Origin: Prevotella sp.
GTDB taxonomy: Bacteria > Bacteroidota > Bacteroidia > Bacteroidales > Bacteroidaceae
Length of the DNA: 64,000 nucleotides
NCBI GenBank assembly: GCA_016901395.1
Contig: JAEAMQ010000035.1
Span: 1 to 64,000, forward strand
Reading direction: 5' to 3'
A model generated the notes under the pieces. It did not search any database. It worked only from the letters and a program-made list of their open reading frames with translations, and was not told the origin of the DNA. The position numbers and the translations under genes are program-made. This document shows positions 1 through 9,312 of this stretch, in pieces (position 1 is the first letter of the stretch; every line of letters begins with the position of its first letter).

Positions 1-145
1 GGCAAGGGGGAGGGGCTGGTTTGTTCCACCGTTTTGCGGTAGAAAGATAGTGTGGCTTGGCACACTGCACTCTGCGTACTCAAAAAAACTCTGTGTAAAA
101 CGGAGTTTGTCTCCTGTAACTCTGTGCCTCTGTGTGAGAAAAAAA

Positions 146-344
146 GCCTCTCCCCCGACCCCTCCCCCGGAGTGAGGGGAGTGATATGTTTGGGGGATGT
201 TATTATAATGATAATAATATGCCATCCGGCGGTGCGGACATGCACGGGGCATGCCCCTACAAAGTATCAGCCATTCTCACGCAATAACCCCGTAAAACAA
301 GCATATTACTCCCCTCCCTCCGGGGGAGGGGTCGGGGGAGAGGC
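146..344. repeat. 199 bp element with 37 bp terminal inverted repeats (copy 1)
   Basis: The left arm (146-182, starting GCCTCTCCCCCGACCCC) and the right arm (308-344) are reverse complements at 36 of 37 positions. They enclose a 125 bp AT-rich core holding the word GCATGCACGGGGCATGC-like (see 238-254). The same structure recurs at 15445-15644 and 15796-16003. It looks like a non-autonomous, MITE-like element, but I see no target-site duplication and no transposase. Confidence 0.75.
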
Positions 345-513
345 TGGGGAAGCGAAGGCAGGGGAGAGGCTGTTTTCCCTCTTTCGTCCATTTTCCCCGC
401 TTTTTAAACAAGTATCATAGTCTCCCTTAACCAAATAATGCCTAAGTCTGCCAATAAACAAACTGGATGATGAAACCAACGACACTATTTCCCGAGACCA
501 CTGCAAAACAAAA

Positions 514-540
514 AATCCGAGGCCGTGAAGACCTCGGATT
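514..540 (-). terminator. Intrinsic terminator of nifJ
   Basis: Perfect 9-bp stem (AATCCGAGG with CCTCGGATT) around a 9-base loop, starting 30 bases past the nifJ stop. On the minus strand the stem is followed by a T-rich run (TTTTTGTTTTG). Confidence 0.85.
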
Positions 541-570
541 CTTTAATATATCATGGTGTGATGGGGCAGA

Positions 571-3500
571 TTATGCCTGCTCACCCCACTCTTCCTTGCT
601 CTTGCGAACATAAGACATGTAACGCTGCTTGGCCATGTTCTCGGCCTCCTTGAACAGCTCCTCGGCCTCGGTAGGATAAGCCTTGGCTACTGAAGAGTAG
701 CGCACCTCGCCCATGAGGAAGTCGCGGAAGTTGTCCCAGTTGGGTTCCTTGGAGTCGAGCTGGAACGGGTTCTTGCCCTCGTCGGCCAGTTCGGGGTTGT
801 AACGCCAGAGGTGCCAGTAACCGCACTCCACTGCGAGAGCCTCCTCACGCTGTGAGGTACCCATGCTGCGCTTGCCGTTCTTGGTGCCCTTGATGCCATG
901 GTTGATACACGGAGCGTAGGCGATAACGAGAGACGGACCTGGATAGGCCTCGGCCTCGCGGATGGCCTTCAGGGTCTGTGCGTTGTCGGCACCCATTGCG
1001 ATCTGAGCCACATATACATAGCCGTAGGTAGCCTGCATCAAGCCGAGGTCCTTCTTGCGTACGCGCTTGCCCTGTGCGGCAAACTGTGCGATGGCACCGA
1101 GCGGTGTAGACTTGGACGACTGACCACCTGTGTTGGAGTAAACTTCAGTGTCGAGCACGAGGATGTTCACGTCCTCACCGGTAGACAATACGTGGTCGAG
1201 ACCACCGTAACCGATGTCGTAAGAAGCACCGTCACCACCGATGATCCACTGGCTGCGCTTCACGAGATAGTGGTCGAGGGTCTTGAGTTCGGTGCAGATG
1301 GGGCATCCTTCCTCAGCGCCCTTGGCAATCCAGGGCTTCAGCTCGGCAGCTGCTTCCTTGGAAGCGTCGGCATCGTCCTTGGCTGCAATCCACTTCTCGG
1401 CGGCTGCCTTAAAGCCTTCGGGAGTGTGCTCCTGTGCCATTCCCTCGTTGAGCAGCACGGTGATGCGCTCGCGCATCTTCTTGTTTCCGAGTGCCATACC
1501 GAGACCAAACTCGCAGAAGTCCTCAAACAGAGAGTTGTCGAAGGCAGGACCCTGACCGTTCTCGTTGGTGGTATAAGGAGTGGAAGGAATAGAAGCAGAG
1601 TAGATGGAAGAACATCCGGTGGCGTTGGCGATCATCTCGCGGTCGCCGAAGAGCTGAGAGATGAGCTTCACATAGGGAGTCTCACCGCAACCTGCGCAGG
1701 CACCAGAGAACTCAAACAGAGGAGTGGCAAACTGGGAGTTCTTCGGGCTTTGCTTGATGTTCACCAAGTGCTGCTTCGATTTCACATTCTTAATCATGTA
1801 GTCCCAGTTCTTGGCTTCCTGCTGCATCACGGGAGCGTCTACGTTGAAGGGCACCATCTTGAGGGCCTTCTCGATCTCGCCGGTCTCCTTGTTCTTCTTG
1901 CCCGGGCAAACGTCGGCACAGTTGCCGCAACCCAGACAGTCGAGCACGGCCACCTGAATACGGAATTCCATACCCTTGAGTTCCTTCGGAGCCACTACAC
2001 CGATAGTGGTGAGGTTGGCGTCCTTGGCCTCCTGCTCATCGAGCACAAACGGGCGGATGGTAGCGTGAGGACAAGAGTAAGCACACTTGTTGCACTGGAT
2101 ACAGTTCTCGGGATGCCACTCGGGAACGAAGGCCTCCACGCCGCGCTTCTCCCATGCAGAAGTGCCGTTGACCCATGTACCGTCTACGGTGCCATGCTTC
2201 ACGAAGTCGGAAACCTTCAGCAGGTCGCCGGCCTGAGCGTTGATGGGGCGAACGAGCTCCTTCACGAATGCGGGTGCGCCGTCGTCTACCACCTCGTCGT
2301 CGGGCAGGTTGGCCCATGCGGGATCAACGGTAAGCTCCTGGTATTCGCCACCGCGGTCTACGGCTGCATAGTTCAGTTTCACCACGTCCTCGCCCTTCTT
2401 GCCATACGACTTCACGATGAATGCCTTCATCTGCTCAATGGCCAGATCGATTGGAATAACCTCCGTGATGCGGAAGAATGCCGACTGCAGGATAGTGTTG
2501 GTGCGGTTGCCCAGACCAATTTCCTGACCGATTTTGGTGGCGTTGATGGTGTAAACCTTGATATTGTGCTTAGCCCAGTAGCGCTTTACCTTGTTGGGAA
2601 GGAACTTCACGAGCTCCTCACCCTCGAAGATGGTGTTGAGCAGGAAGGTACCATTGTCGCGCAATCCGCGTGTCACGTCATACATGTGCATGTATGCCTG
2701 AACGTGGCAGGCTACGAAATTCGGTGTGTTTACCTGATAGGCTGAGTGGATAGGCTCGTCGCCGAAACGCAGGTGTGAGCAGGTGAAACCACCCGATTTC
2801 TTGGAGTCATAAGAGAAGTAGGCCTGACAATACTTATCGGTGTTGTTACCGATGATCTGCACAGAGTTCTTGTTGGCACCTACCGTACCGTCTGAACCCA
2901 GACCGTAGAACTTGGCCTCGAAGAGGGTGTCGCCACCCATCGGGATCTCCTCTACCTCGGGAAGTGAGGTGAAGGTCACGTCGTCTACGATACCCACGGT
3001 GAAGTGGTTCTTAGGCATCGGCATCTCCAGGTTGTTGAATACAGAGATGATCTTGGCGGGTGTGGTGTCAGAAGAACCCAGACCGTAACGGCCACCCACG
3101 ATGAGCGGCTTGCGGGGATCCTCATAGAGGGCCGACTTCACATCCAGATACAGAGGCTCACCCTCTGCTCCAGGCTCCTTGGTGCGGTCGAGCACAGCGA
3201 TGCGCTTCACCGTGTCGGGGATAGCCTTGCGGATGGCTTCCACAGAGAACGGACGATAGAGGTGTACGGCAACCATACCTACCTTCTTGCCCTGCTTTAC
3301 CAAGTAGTCGATGGCCTCGCGGGCAGCCTCGGTGGCCGAACCCATGAGGATGATGATATTCTCGGCATCCTTGGCTCCGTAGTAGTTGAACAGGTGGTAC
3401 TCGCGGCCAGTGATCTTGGAGATTTCACCCAGATACTGCTCTACGATTTCGGGCACCTTGTCGTAGTATTCGTTGCAAGCCTCACGGTGTGTGAAGAATG

Positions 3501-4176
3501 TCTCGGGGTTCTCGGCGGTACCGCGGGTCACGGGACGCTCAGGAGAGAGAGCGCGGTCGCGGAAGCGCTTCAGGTCGGCGGGGTCGATGAGCTTGGCTAC
3601 CTCGTCCTGGTCGATGGCCTCAATCTTATGATACTCGTGAGAGGTGCGGAAGCCGTCGAAGAAATTGATGAACGGAATAGAGCTCTTGAGCGATGCCAGA
3701 TGAGGCACGGCAGAGAGGTCCATCACCTCCTGTACAGAGCCCGAGCAGAACATGGCAAAGCCAGTCTGACGGCAAGCCATCACGTCTTGGTGGTCACCGA
3801 AGATGCTCAGCGCGTGAGTAGCCAGCGTACGGGCTGACACGTCAAATACGCAAGGCAGCAGCTCGCCGGCAATCTTGTACATATTGGGGATCATCAGGAG
3901 CAGACCCTGAGAGGCTGTGAAAGTAGTGGTCAACGCACCAGCCTGCAACGAACCGTGCACAGCACCGGCGGCACCACCCTCAGACTGCATTTCCTGTACA
4001 TATACGGTCTGACCGAAAATGTTCTTGCGACCCTTGGCTGCCCACTCGTCTACGTGTTCGGCCATAGGTGAAGACGGAGTGATGGGGTAAATAGCGGCGA
4101 CCTCAGTAAACATGTAGCTTACATGAGCAGCGGCGGTATTACCATCACACGTCATGAATTTCTTTTCTTTTGCCAT
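571..4176 (-). CDS. nifJ: Pyruvate:ferredoxin (flavodoxin) oxidoreductase
   Basis: Single-chain pyruvate:ferredoxin oxidoreductase of 1201 residues, the usual length. It oxidatively decarboxylates pyruvate with CoA to acetyl-CoA and CO2 and reduces ferredoxin or flavodoxin, a core step of anaerobic catabolism in the cytoplasm. The N-terminus (MTCDGNTAAAHVSY, AIYPITPSSPMAEH) is the family's pyruvate/thiamine domain. A two-cluster ferredoxin domain near residues 690-760 carries CIQCNKCAYSCP and CLGCGNCADVCP. The C-terminal thiamine-diphosphate domain has CAGCGETPYVK, GGDGASYDIGYGG and DTEVYSNTGGQSS. The 395-aa ATPase gene lies only 39 bases upstream on the same strand. I see no clear separate TAnnTTTG promoter in that gap, so co-transcription or a promoter inside the ATPase gene is possible. 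Confidence 0.97.
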   Translation of the reverse strand: MAKEKKFMTCDGNTAAAHVSYMFTEVAAIYPITPSSPMAEHVDEWAAKGRKNIFGQTVYVQEMQSEGGAAGAVHGSLQAGALTTTFTASQGLLLMIPNMYKIAGELLPCVFDVSARTLATHALSIFGDHQDVMACRQTGFAMFCSGSVQEVMDLSAVPHLASLKSSIPFINFFDGFRTSHEYHKIEAIDQDEVAKLIDPADLKRFRDRALSPERPVTRGTAENPETFFTHREACNEYYDKVPEIVEQYLGEISKITGREYHLFNYYGAKDAENIIILMGSATEAAREAIDYLVKQGKKVGMVAVHLYRPFSVEAIRKAIPDTVKRIAVLDRTKEPGAEGEPLYLDVKSALYEDPRKPLIVGGRYGLGSSDTTPAKIISVFNNLEMPMPKNHFTVGIVDDVTFTSLPEVEEIPMGGDTLFEAKFYGLGSDGTVGANKNSVQIIGNNTDKYCQAYFSYDSKKSGGFTCSHLRFGDEPIHSAYQVNTPNFVACHVQAYMHMYDVTRGLRDNGTFLLNTIFEGEELVKFLPNKVKRYWAKHNIKVYTINATKIGQEIGLGNRTNTILQSAFFRITEVIPIDLAIEQMKAFIVKSYGKKGEDVVKLNYAAVDRGGEYQELTVDPAWANLPDDEVVDDGAPAFVKELVRPINAQAGDLLKVSDFVKHGTVDGTWVNGTSAWEKRGVEAFVPEWHPENCIQCNKCAYSCPHATIRPFVLDEQEAKDANLTTIGVVAPKELKGMEFRIQVAVLDCLGCGNCADVCPGKKNKETGEIEKALKMVPFNVDAPVMQQEAKNWDYMIKNVKSKQHLVNIKQSPKNSQFATPLFEFSGACAGCGETPYVKLISQLFGDREMIANATGCSSIYSASIPSTPYTTNENGQGPAFDNSLFEDFCEFGLGMALGNKKMRERITVLLNEGMAQEHTPEGFKAAAEKWIAAKDDADASKEAAAELKPWIAKGAEEGCPICTELKTLDHYLVKRSQWIIGGDGASYDIGYGGLDHVLSTGEDVNILVLDTEVYSNTGGQSSKSTPLGAIAQFAAQGKRVRKKDLGLMQATYGYVYVAQIAMGADNAQTLKAIREAEAYPGPSLVIAYAPCINHGIKGTKNGKRSMGTSQREEALAVECGYWHLWRYNPELADEGKNPFQLDSKEPNWDNFRDFLMGEVRYSSVAKAYPTEAEELFKEAENMAKQRYMSYVRKSKEEWGEQA

Positions 4177-4215
4177 TTTTGTAATAATAAAGTTTATAAT
4201 GTTTTTGAATGTTTA

Positions 4216-5403
4216 TTAATAAAGGAACCCGAACAGCCACAAAGGAATATGGTTGCCGTGTCCTATCTCGGTGTTATACTGTGCGTATATTGTTTCGTTG
4301 TTATAGCGTTGCTTGCCCGTTGCCTGTGCATCGGAGATACGATATTTCCGACTCTCATCGATCATGTAGCTGTGGCTGCTGTTGCCCTCGTTCACCTTGT
4401 GGTCTTTCCACAGGCAGTTTACAAAAAACGTCTCCATCACATCCTGTGTGTCTACGGTAATGGGGTAGATGGCATACATCAGGTTGGGATTGTGGAGCAT
4501 CACCTTGGATGGTTTCTTGGGGAATTGGTGACCACAGTTGTAAATCATATTGATCAATCGGGCATCGGCTAAGTATTTGATATAGTTCATCACGGTGGCG
4601 CGGCTGGTGTCTATCTGGTTAGCCAGCTGGCTGATGTTGGGTGCGTGGATGCCTTCGACGGCGAGTAAGTAGAAGAGTTTCTTGATTTTAGTAAGATATT
4701 TCAGGTCAATTTGTTTGATGAGAAGGATGTCCACTTCGGTCATCATATTCATGGTCTTGAGCAGATTTTCCGAGAAATTACTGTGCTCCAAGAAGAGGGG
4801 ATAGAAACCATGATGCAGATAGTCGTTGAAATATTTCATCGGACTGACGTAGGGAAGTATCTTCTTGACGATATGCTCGTGATTGTTGACTATCTCACTG
4901 AGCGTATAAGGTTGGAAATTATGCCCTGTCTGCAGATTGATAAATTCCCGGAAAGAGAAGCCTCTCAGGTTGTAACTCTTCACGATGCCGTTGAGCTCCG
5001 GGTTTTCTTCCTTCAGCCTCATCACGCTCGAACCCGTAAACACAATCTTAAGCTGCGGAAACTCGTAGTAGCATTGTCGGAGTTCCTCACTCCAGTTGGG
5101 CTGTTTAAACACTTGATCAATGAGCAGTACGCGTCCTCCCTGAGCCACAAAGTCGCGCGCAAAATCGGCGATTCCCAAGCCTTGGAAGTAGAAATTGTTC
5201 ATGTTGACATACAGACACTGCCGGTCGTTCTTGCCAAATTTCTCCTTCGCATACTGCAACAGGAAAGTCGTCTTTCCTACTCCCCGCGTGCCTTTGATAC
5301 CAATCATACGGTCATTCCAGTCAATCTCATCCATAAGAGAGCGACGAACCGGAGCATTGGTATGCTCTACGAGGTAGGTGTGAGTGCGAAAGAAAGCTTC
5401 CAT
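4216..5403 (-). CDS. AAA-type ATPase with DUF4143-like C-terminal region
   Basis: A 395-aa P-loop ATPase of the AAA_14/DUF4143 type. Walker A is GTRGVGKTTF near residue 40, the Walker B-like strand is GGRVLLID, and a sensor-like strand is IVFTGSSV. The C-terminal half contains a predicted winged helix (DTSRATVMNYIKYLADARLI). These proteins are common and usually multi-copy in Bacteroidota. Their function is poorly defined and they are often loosely compared with antitoxin-like or DNA-binding ATPases. It starts 33 bases downstream of a consensus promoter and ends 39 bases before nifJ. A role in nifJ expression is only a positional guess. Confidence 0.85.
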   Translation of the reverse strand: MEAFFRTHTYLVEHTNAPVRRSLMDEIDWNDRMIGIKGTRGVGKTTFLLQYAKEKFGKNDRQCLYVNMNNFYFQGLGIADFARDFVAQGGRVLLIDQVFKQPNWSEELRQCYYEFPQLKIVFTGSSVMRLKEENPELNGIVKSYNLRGFSFREFINLQTGHNFQPYTLSEIVNNHEHIVKKILPYVSPMKYFNDYLHHGFYPLFLEHSNFSENLLKTMNMMTEVDILLIKQIDLKYLTKIKKLFYLLAVEGIHAPNISQLANQIDTSRATVMNYIKYLADARLINMIYNCGHQFPKKPSKVMLHNPNLMYAIYPITVDTQDVMETFFVNCLWKDHKVNEGNSSHSYMIDESRKYRISDAQATGKQRYNNETIYAQYNTEIGHGNHIPLWLFGFLY

Positions 5404-5436
5404 CTACTATATACTTGATTTGCTTGTTTTCACATG

Positions 5437-5467
5437 CAAAGATAATATATTATTTTAAAATTGCAAA
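5437..5467 (-). promoter_or_regulatory. Promoter of the DUF4143-type ATPase gene
   Basis: On the minus strand, TTTG (5464-5467), 19 bases, then TATCTTTG (5437-5444). This is an exact match to the Bacteroidota -33/-7 pattern. Confidence 0.75.
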
Positions 5468-5586
5468 CTCAAGATAGCAAAACTTTTGCATTTTAGGTTT
5501 TTTTTTACATGGCTATTCACCCATCCTTTCTTCAAGGATGTCACAGATTCTGGGACCCGGTGCCGCGGTCTGTCAAAATTGTTTAT

Positions 5587-5594
5587 TATCTTTG
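5587..5594 (+). promoter_or_regulatory. -7 box (TATCTTTG) of the ATP-grasp-like gene
   Basis: A TAnnTTTG match ending 17 bases before the ATG at 5612. No good -33 element is seen at the usual distance. Confidence 0.5.
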
Positions 5595-5611
5595 CATACG
5601 AGTAGCATGAG

Positions 5612-6694
5612 ATGATAAAATTACATATCTTCAACCCCGAGCACGACATTGCCTTGGCAGCCCATCAAGACTGCTTCACGGCTCCCTTTGCAGGCCGTCA
5701 GCTCCGTCATGACCTTGGCTTTCTTCCGGCACTATGGGCCGACGAGGGAGACTTCGTACTGGTCGATGACCTTGAGGTGGCACAGCAGGGGCTGGCTTCA
5801 TGGGCCATCAAGACACCGGCCCGACTGGTAGACCCTCCTACCCTCACATCGGCAATGCGCAATCATCCGACCATGGAAATCTGTCCATGGGGATGGGACC
5901 GCACCCTGCGACACCAGCTTCTGGGCTGCGGCATAAGCGCCGGCATACTGCCTTCCGACGACACTTTGGAACGCATACGCACCATCAGTCATCGCGGATG
6001 GGCGGCTCGCCGTCTGCTTCCCGTGCTCACCTCCTGTACCGATACCATCGGCGAAGCCTGGGCAGCAACCTCGGTCGACGAGGTGGCACAGTCGCTCTCC
6101 GACCGTGGGCCGCTCGTGGTCAAAGCTCCATGGAGCAGCAGCGGACGCGGCGTGAGGTTTCTCATCGACCGGCAGAACGGCAAACAGCCTGTCCTCGATT
6201 TCTCCACGGCCAACTGGATGAAGGGGGTTATCCGTCGCCAAGGCTGCGTGATGGTAGAGCCTTATTACAACAAGGAGATGGATTTTGGGTTGGAATTCAT
6301 GAGCGACGGACAGGGACAGGTGACCTACCTTGGACTGTCTTTGTTTCACACCGCCAACAGTGCCTACACAGGAAACCTGCTCGATACCGAACCGCATAAG
6401 CTCGACCGACTATCGGCTCATGTGTCACCCAACCTGATAGAGCAGGTGAAGGAACTGACTGTCAAGACTCTGTCATCCTCTTTCAAGGGTGTCTACACAG
6501 GTCCTTTCGGCCTTGACATGATGGTGGTGCGCAAGGAAGGTTCAGCGCTTCTGCATCCCTGCGTGGAACTGAACCTGCGCCGCACAATGGGACATGTGGC
6601 CCTGTCGCTGTCAGACGGGCGTTTTCCGCTGCCATCCTCCATGCAGATTTTGTTTGATGGCCGATACCACCTTACGACCACCTTTATTATATAA
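5612..6694 (+). CDS. Hypothetical protein, ATP-grasp-like
   Basis: A 360-aa cytoplasmic protein with no signal peptide, of a type found in Bacteroidota and usually annotated as hypothetical. Three stretches suggest an ATP-grasp ligase fold: a lysine and Gly/Ser loop (PLVVKAPWSSSGRGVRF, near residues 166-182), an acidic strand (CVMVEPYYNKEMDFGLEF) and a late ELNLR metal-ligand-like segment preceded by GPFGLDMMVV. The N-terminus (HIFNPEHDIALA) is characteristic of this hypothetical family. The substrate is unknown. It stands alone between divergent and convergent neighbours and has its own -7 box. I infer an amide- or peptide-forming ligase activity from the fold only. Confidence 0.7.
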   Translation: MIKLHIFNPEHDIALAAHQDCFTAPFAGRQLRHDLGFLPALWADEGDFVLVDDLEVAQQGLASWAIKTPARLVDPPTLTSAMRNHPTMEICPWGWDRTLRHQLLGCGISAGILPSDDTLERIRTISHRGWAARRLLPVLTSCTDTIGEAWAATSVDEVAQSLSDRGPLVVKAPWSSSGRGVRFLIDRQNGKQPVLDFSTANWMKGVIRRQGCVMVEPYYNKEMDFGLEFMSDGQGQVTYLGLSLFHTANSAYTGNLLDTEPHKLDRLSAHVSPNLIEQVKELTVKTLSSSFKGVYTGPFGLDMMVVRKEGSALLHPCVELNLRRTMGHVALSLSDGRFPLPSSMQILFDGRYHLTTTFII

Positions 6695-6896
6695 GGGTAC
6701 ACTCCGCTATTATAAAAAGGAGAAGAACCTTTCAATGTCCTTCGCGTTTGCATCTTCCCAACGCAGAGAGCAGCCGTCTCCCGCAGACTTACATCGTATG
6801 AACTCTGCCATAAACGCCACAAACACAACCTTGTTTCATTCATGACATGAATGCAATGTTTCTCTCGCAGTTGCTATCTACGAGAGAAATAATGCT

Positions 6897-6929
6897 AAAA
6901 ACGCAAAGCCCGGCACTCCTGACTTTGCG
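6897..6929 (-). terminator. Terminator after pgl
   Basis: CGCAAAG (6902-6908) pairs with CTTTGCG (6923-6929). On the minus strand the stem is followed by TTTTTAG. It lies 24 bases past the pgl stop. A second hairpin (TTTCTCTCG/CGAGAGAAA, 6859-6889) lies beyond it. Confidence 0.75.
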
Positions 6930-6952
6930 CTTTTATAGATGTGACAATGCAG

Positions 6953-7666
6953 CTATGCCTGTCCGGCAGCGGCCTCATCTGTGAAGACCTCCACCGTGTG
7001 GAGAGCATGATGTCCCACATAGGCGGCGGGCCCGGCATCGTTGCGGTCGATGATGTCGGCCAGCACCGTTTGCTTGGCTGCTCCGGTGAGCAGGAAGATG
7101 AGATACCGGGCGTGGATGATGGGCATGCCAGTGAGGGCCACACGCTGTTGTCCCGACGTGGGGTGTATGCCCACGGCATAGGCCTCGTGCGACGTGAGCA
7201 GCTCCTCCTGGCCGGGGAAAATCGACGAGGTGTGACCGTCGTCGCCGGCTCCGAGGAGTACGATGTCGAAGGCGGGGAAGCCCCCTTCCTCAGGCAGCAG
7301 GTTTCGCACCACCTCCTCGTAGCGTCGCGCCTCATCCTCGGGCGGGTTCTCGCCCATGATGCGCACCACGTTGCCCTGCGGGATATCGACCCGGCTGAGC
7401 AGGTTGTCGCGTGTCATGCCGTAGTTGCTCTGACTGTCGGTGGGCGGCACGCACCGCTCGTCGACCCAGAAAAAGCGGATGCGCTCCCAAGGTGTCTGCT
7501 CGTCAAATTCGTCAGCCCACAGCCTGAACATCAGGGCCGGCGTACTGCCTCCGCTGAGCGCGATATTGATTTTTCTACTCGGCGGGCACTCGGCTGCCAA
7601 CTGAAGGATGCGTCCGATGAGGGCGCGGGAGGCCTCGGCGTCGGTCTTGAAGATGTGGGTGATCAT
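6953..7666 (-). CDS. pgl: 6-phosphogluconolactonase
   Basis: Hydrolyses 6-phosphogluconolactone to 6-phosphogluconate, the second step of the oxidative pentose phosphate pathway. Family motifs are ALSGGSTPALMF near the N-terminus, WVDERCVPPTDSQSNYG, and LLGAGDDGHTSSIFPG. I place the start at the ATG at 7666, giving 237 aa, because it overlaps the zwf stop as ATGA. A TTG 9 bases upstream would add three residues but is less likely. The overlap implies translational coupling with zwf. It is the last gene of the doxX-gnd-zwf-pgl run and is followed by a terminator. Confidence 0.95.
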   Translation of the reverse strand: MITHIFKTDAEASRALIGRILQLAAECPPSRKINIALSGGSTPALMFRLWADEFDEQTPWERIRFFWVDERCVPPTDSQSNYGMTRDNLLSRVDIPQGNVVRIMGENPPEDEARRYEEVVRNLLPEEGGFPAFDIVLLGAGDDGHTSSIFPGQEELLTSHEAYAVGIHPTSGQQRVALTGMPIIHARYLIFLLTGAAKQTVLADIIDRNDAGPAAYVGHHALHTVEVFTDEAAAGQA

Positions 7667-9159
7667 AGTTCGCAATATAAATCTGTATTGGTGAGATTCT
7701 TACAGGGGTTGGTCCAATCGGCATCATGGTCGTGCATGAGCACGTCGCTCTCCTGCGGACCCCATGTGCCGGCGGGATAACCGTAGAGCGGAACATCCTC
7801 GCCCTGCCAGTATTTGAGCACCGGATCGAAGAATTTCCACGAGGCTTCCACGGCATCGTTGCGCGTGAACAGCGTGGGATCGCCCTGGATGCAGTCGTCG
7901 ATGAGACGCGCATATCCGTCGGTGATGGCCACGTTGCCCAGCTGGTCGTAGCTAAAATCCATCGCCACGCGCTTCACCTCGAAGCCTGCCCCAGGCACCT
8001 TCAGTCCGATCTTCATGCTGATACCCTCGTTGGGCGAGATGCGGATGATGAGCTGGTTGGCCTGCGCACGGTTGCCGCCGGCAGCGTTCTGGAACATCTT
8101 GTGCGGTGTTTCCTTAAAGTGGATGACGATCTCCGTAACCTTCGTGGGCATCTGTTTGCCCGTGCGGATATAGAACGGCACCCCACTCCACCGCCAGTTG
8201 TCTATGCTGATGCGCATGGCCACAAAGGTCTCCGTGCGCGAGTTGGGATCCACTCCCTTTTCCTCGCGATAGCCCTTCTTGTTGGAACCGGCCATATACT
8301 GTCCGCGGATGATGTGCTCACGCAGGTCGGTCTCGTCGAGCGGGCGCAGCGAGTTGTAGACTTTGACCACCTCGTTTCGGAAACTGTCGGCATTGAATAC
8401 GGCCGGCGGTTCCATCGCGGTGAGGGCCACCAGCTGGATGAGATGGTTTTGCACCATGTCGCGCAAGGCTCCGGCGGTGTCGTAAAATCCGCCGCGGCTC
8501 TCGATGCCGAGGTTTTCCACGGCCGTCACTTCCACATAGTCGATGTAGTTGCGGTTCCACACTGGCTCATAGATGCCATTGGCAAAGCGGAACGCGAGGA
8601 TATTCTGCGCCGTCTCCTTACCGAGAAAATGATCGATACGGAATATCTGACGCTCCTCGAATACCGACTTGTAGATGCGGCCAAGTTCCAGCGCCGACTC
8701 CAGACTGTAGCCGAAAGGCTTCTCCACGATGATGCGTGAGCCGTGGGTGTTGAGCTTCACGGCCTTCAGATGAAGGGGCACCACACCATAGAGTGAGGGC
8801 GGCGTAGCGAGGTAGAACAGCAGGTTGTCGGGGTTATCCTCCTGTGTCACATCGACGATTTTCTGTCTGAGGGCGGCATAACCCTCGGCCAATGAGGGGT
8901 CGAGGGCCTGGTAAAAGAGGTGGGATATAAATTCGGCGAAGCGCGCTTCGTCCTGATTTTCGGGTTTGATGTATTGGTGCATCTGCTCCAGGATGTAAGT
9001 GCGATACTCCTCGTCGGAGTACGCCGTGCGCGCCGTTCCGATGATGGAGAAGTCGCCTTTCAGCCTGTCGTTGGTGTAGAGGGAGTACAGGGCGGGTATG
9101 AGCTTGCGCTTCGTGAGGTCGCCCGACGCTCCGAAGATGACCATTGCAAAATGGGACAT
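7663..9159 (-). CDS. zwf: Glucose-6-phosphate 1-dehydrogenase
   Basis: Oxidises glucose 6-phosphate to 6-phosphogluconolactone, normally reducing NADP+. At 498 aa it has the usual length. The nucleotide-binding GASGDLTKRKLIPALY is at residues 9-24, EKPFG in the middle, and the active-site signature RIDHFLGKE near residue 180. It follows gnd by 153 bases and overlaps pgl by 4. With gnd and pgl the whole oxidative branch is encoded together. Its NADPH is plausibly useful to the peroxide and oxygen defence genes nearby (inference). Confidence 0.97.
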   Translation of the reverse strand: MSHFAMVIFGASGDLTKRKLIPALYSLYTNDRLKGDFSIIGTARTAYSDEEYRTYILEQMHQYIKPENQDEARFAEFISHLFYQALDPSLAEGYAALRQKIVDVTQEDNPDNLLFYLATPPSLYGVVPLHLKAVKLNTHGSRIIVEKPFGYSLESALELGRIYKSVFEERQIFRIDHFLGKETAQNILAFRFANGIYEPVWNRNYIDYVEVTAVENLGIESRGGFYDTAGALRDMVQNHLIQLVALTAMEPPAVFNADSFRNEVVKVYNSLRPLDETDLREHIIRGQYMAGSNKKGYREEKGVDPNSRTETFVAMRISIDNWRWSGVPFYIRTGKQMPTKVTEIVIHFKETPHKMFQNAAGGNRAQANQLIIRISPNEGISMKIGLKVPGAGFEVKRVAMDFSYDQLGNVAITDGYARLIDDCIQGDPTLFTRNDAVEASWKFFDPVLKYWQGEDVPLYGYPAGTWGPQESDVLMHDHDADWTNPCKNLTNTDLYCEL

Positions 9160-9238
9160 AGTTTGTTTTCCTTTCTGATAGCGGGGCGAGGGGGAGGAAG
9201 GGGAGCGGAGAGATGTGGGTGTATCGGAGAGCGTTGCA

Positions 9239-9255
9239 CCGCCACAGTGTGGCGG
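9239..9255. other. Hairpin in the gnd-zwf gap
   Basis: CCGCCACA and TGTGGCGG form an 8-bp stem with a 1-base centre in the 153-base gap between gnd and zwf. No T-run follows, so a simple terminator is unlikely. It could be a processing or operator site, or chance. Confidence 0.3.
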
Positions 9256-9312
9256 CGGACGTCAACCCCATACACCTCTATCCACTCGTCATTCCACCGT
9301 CGTCACTCCAGA

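Larger units (their letters stand above)
1..570. other. Gene-free left edge: repeat elements plus nifJ terminator
   Basis: No credible gene. The first 19 bases match the right end of the inverted-end element family that is also present at 15.4-16.0 kb. A spacer follows, rich in CTCTGTG words and closely matching 15645-15795. One full element lies at 146-344. Bases 421-506 hold nothing I recognise, and 514-540 is the nifJ terminator. The short open frames here fall inside repeat sequence and encode low-complexity peptides. Confidence 0.7.

Noticed and set aside
898..2745. 615-codon plus-strand open frame
   Set aside because: Antisense to nifJ, which has full family motifs; the antisense product has no recognisable domain and is a by-product of codon bias.
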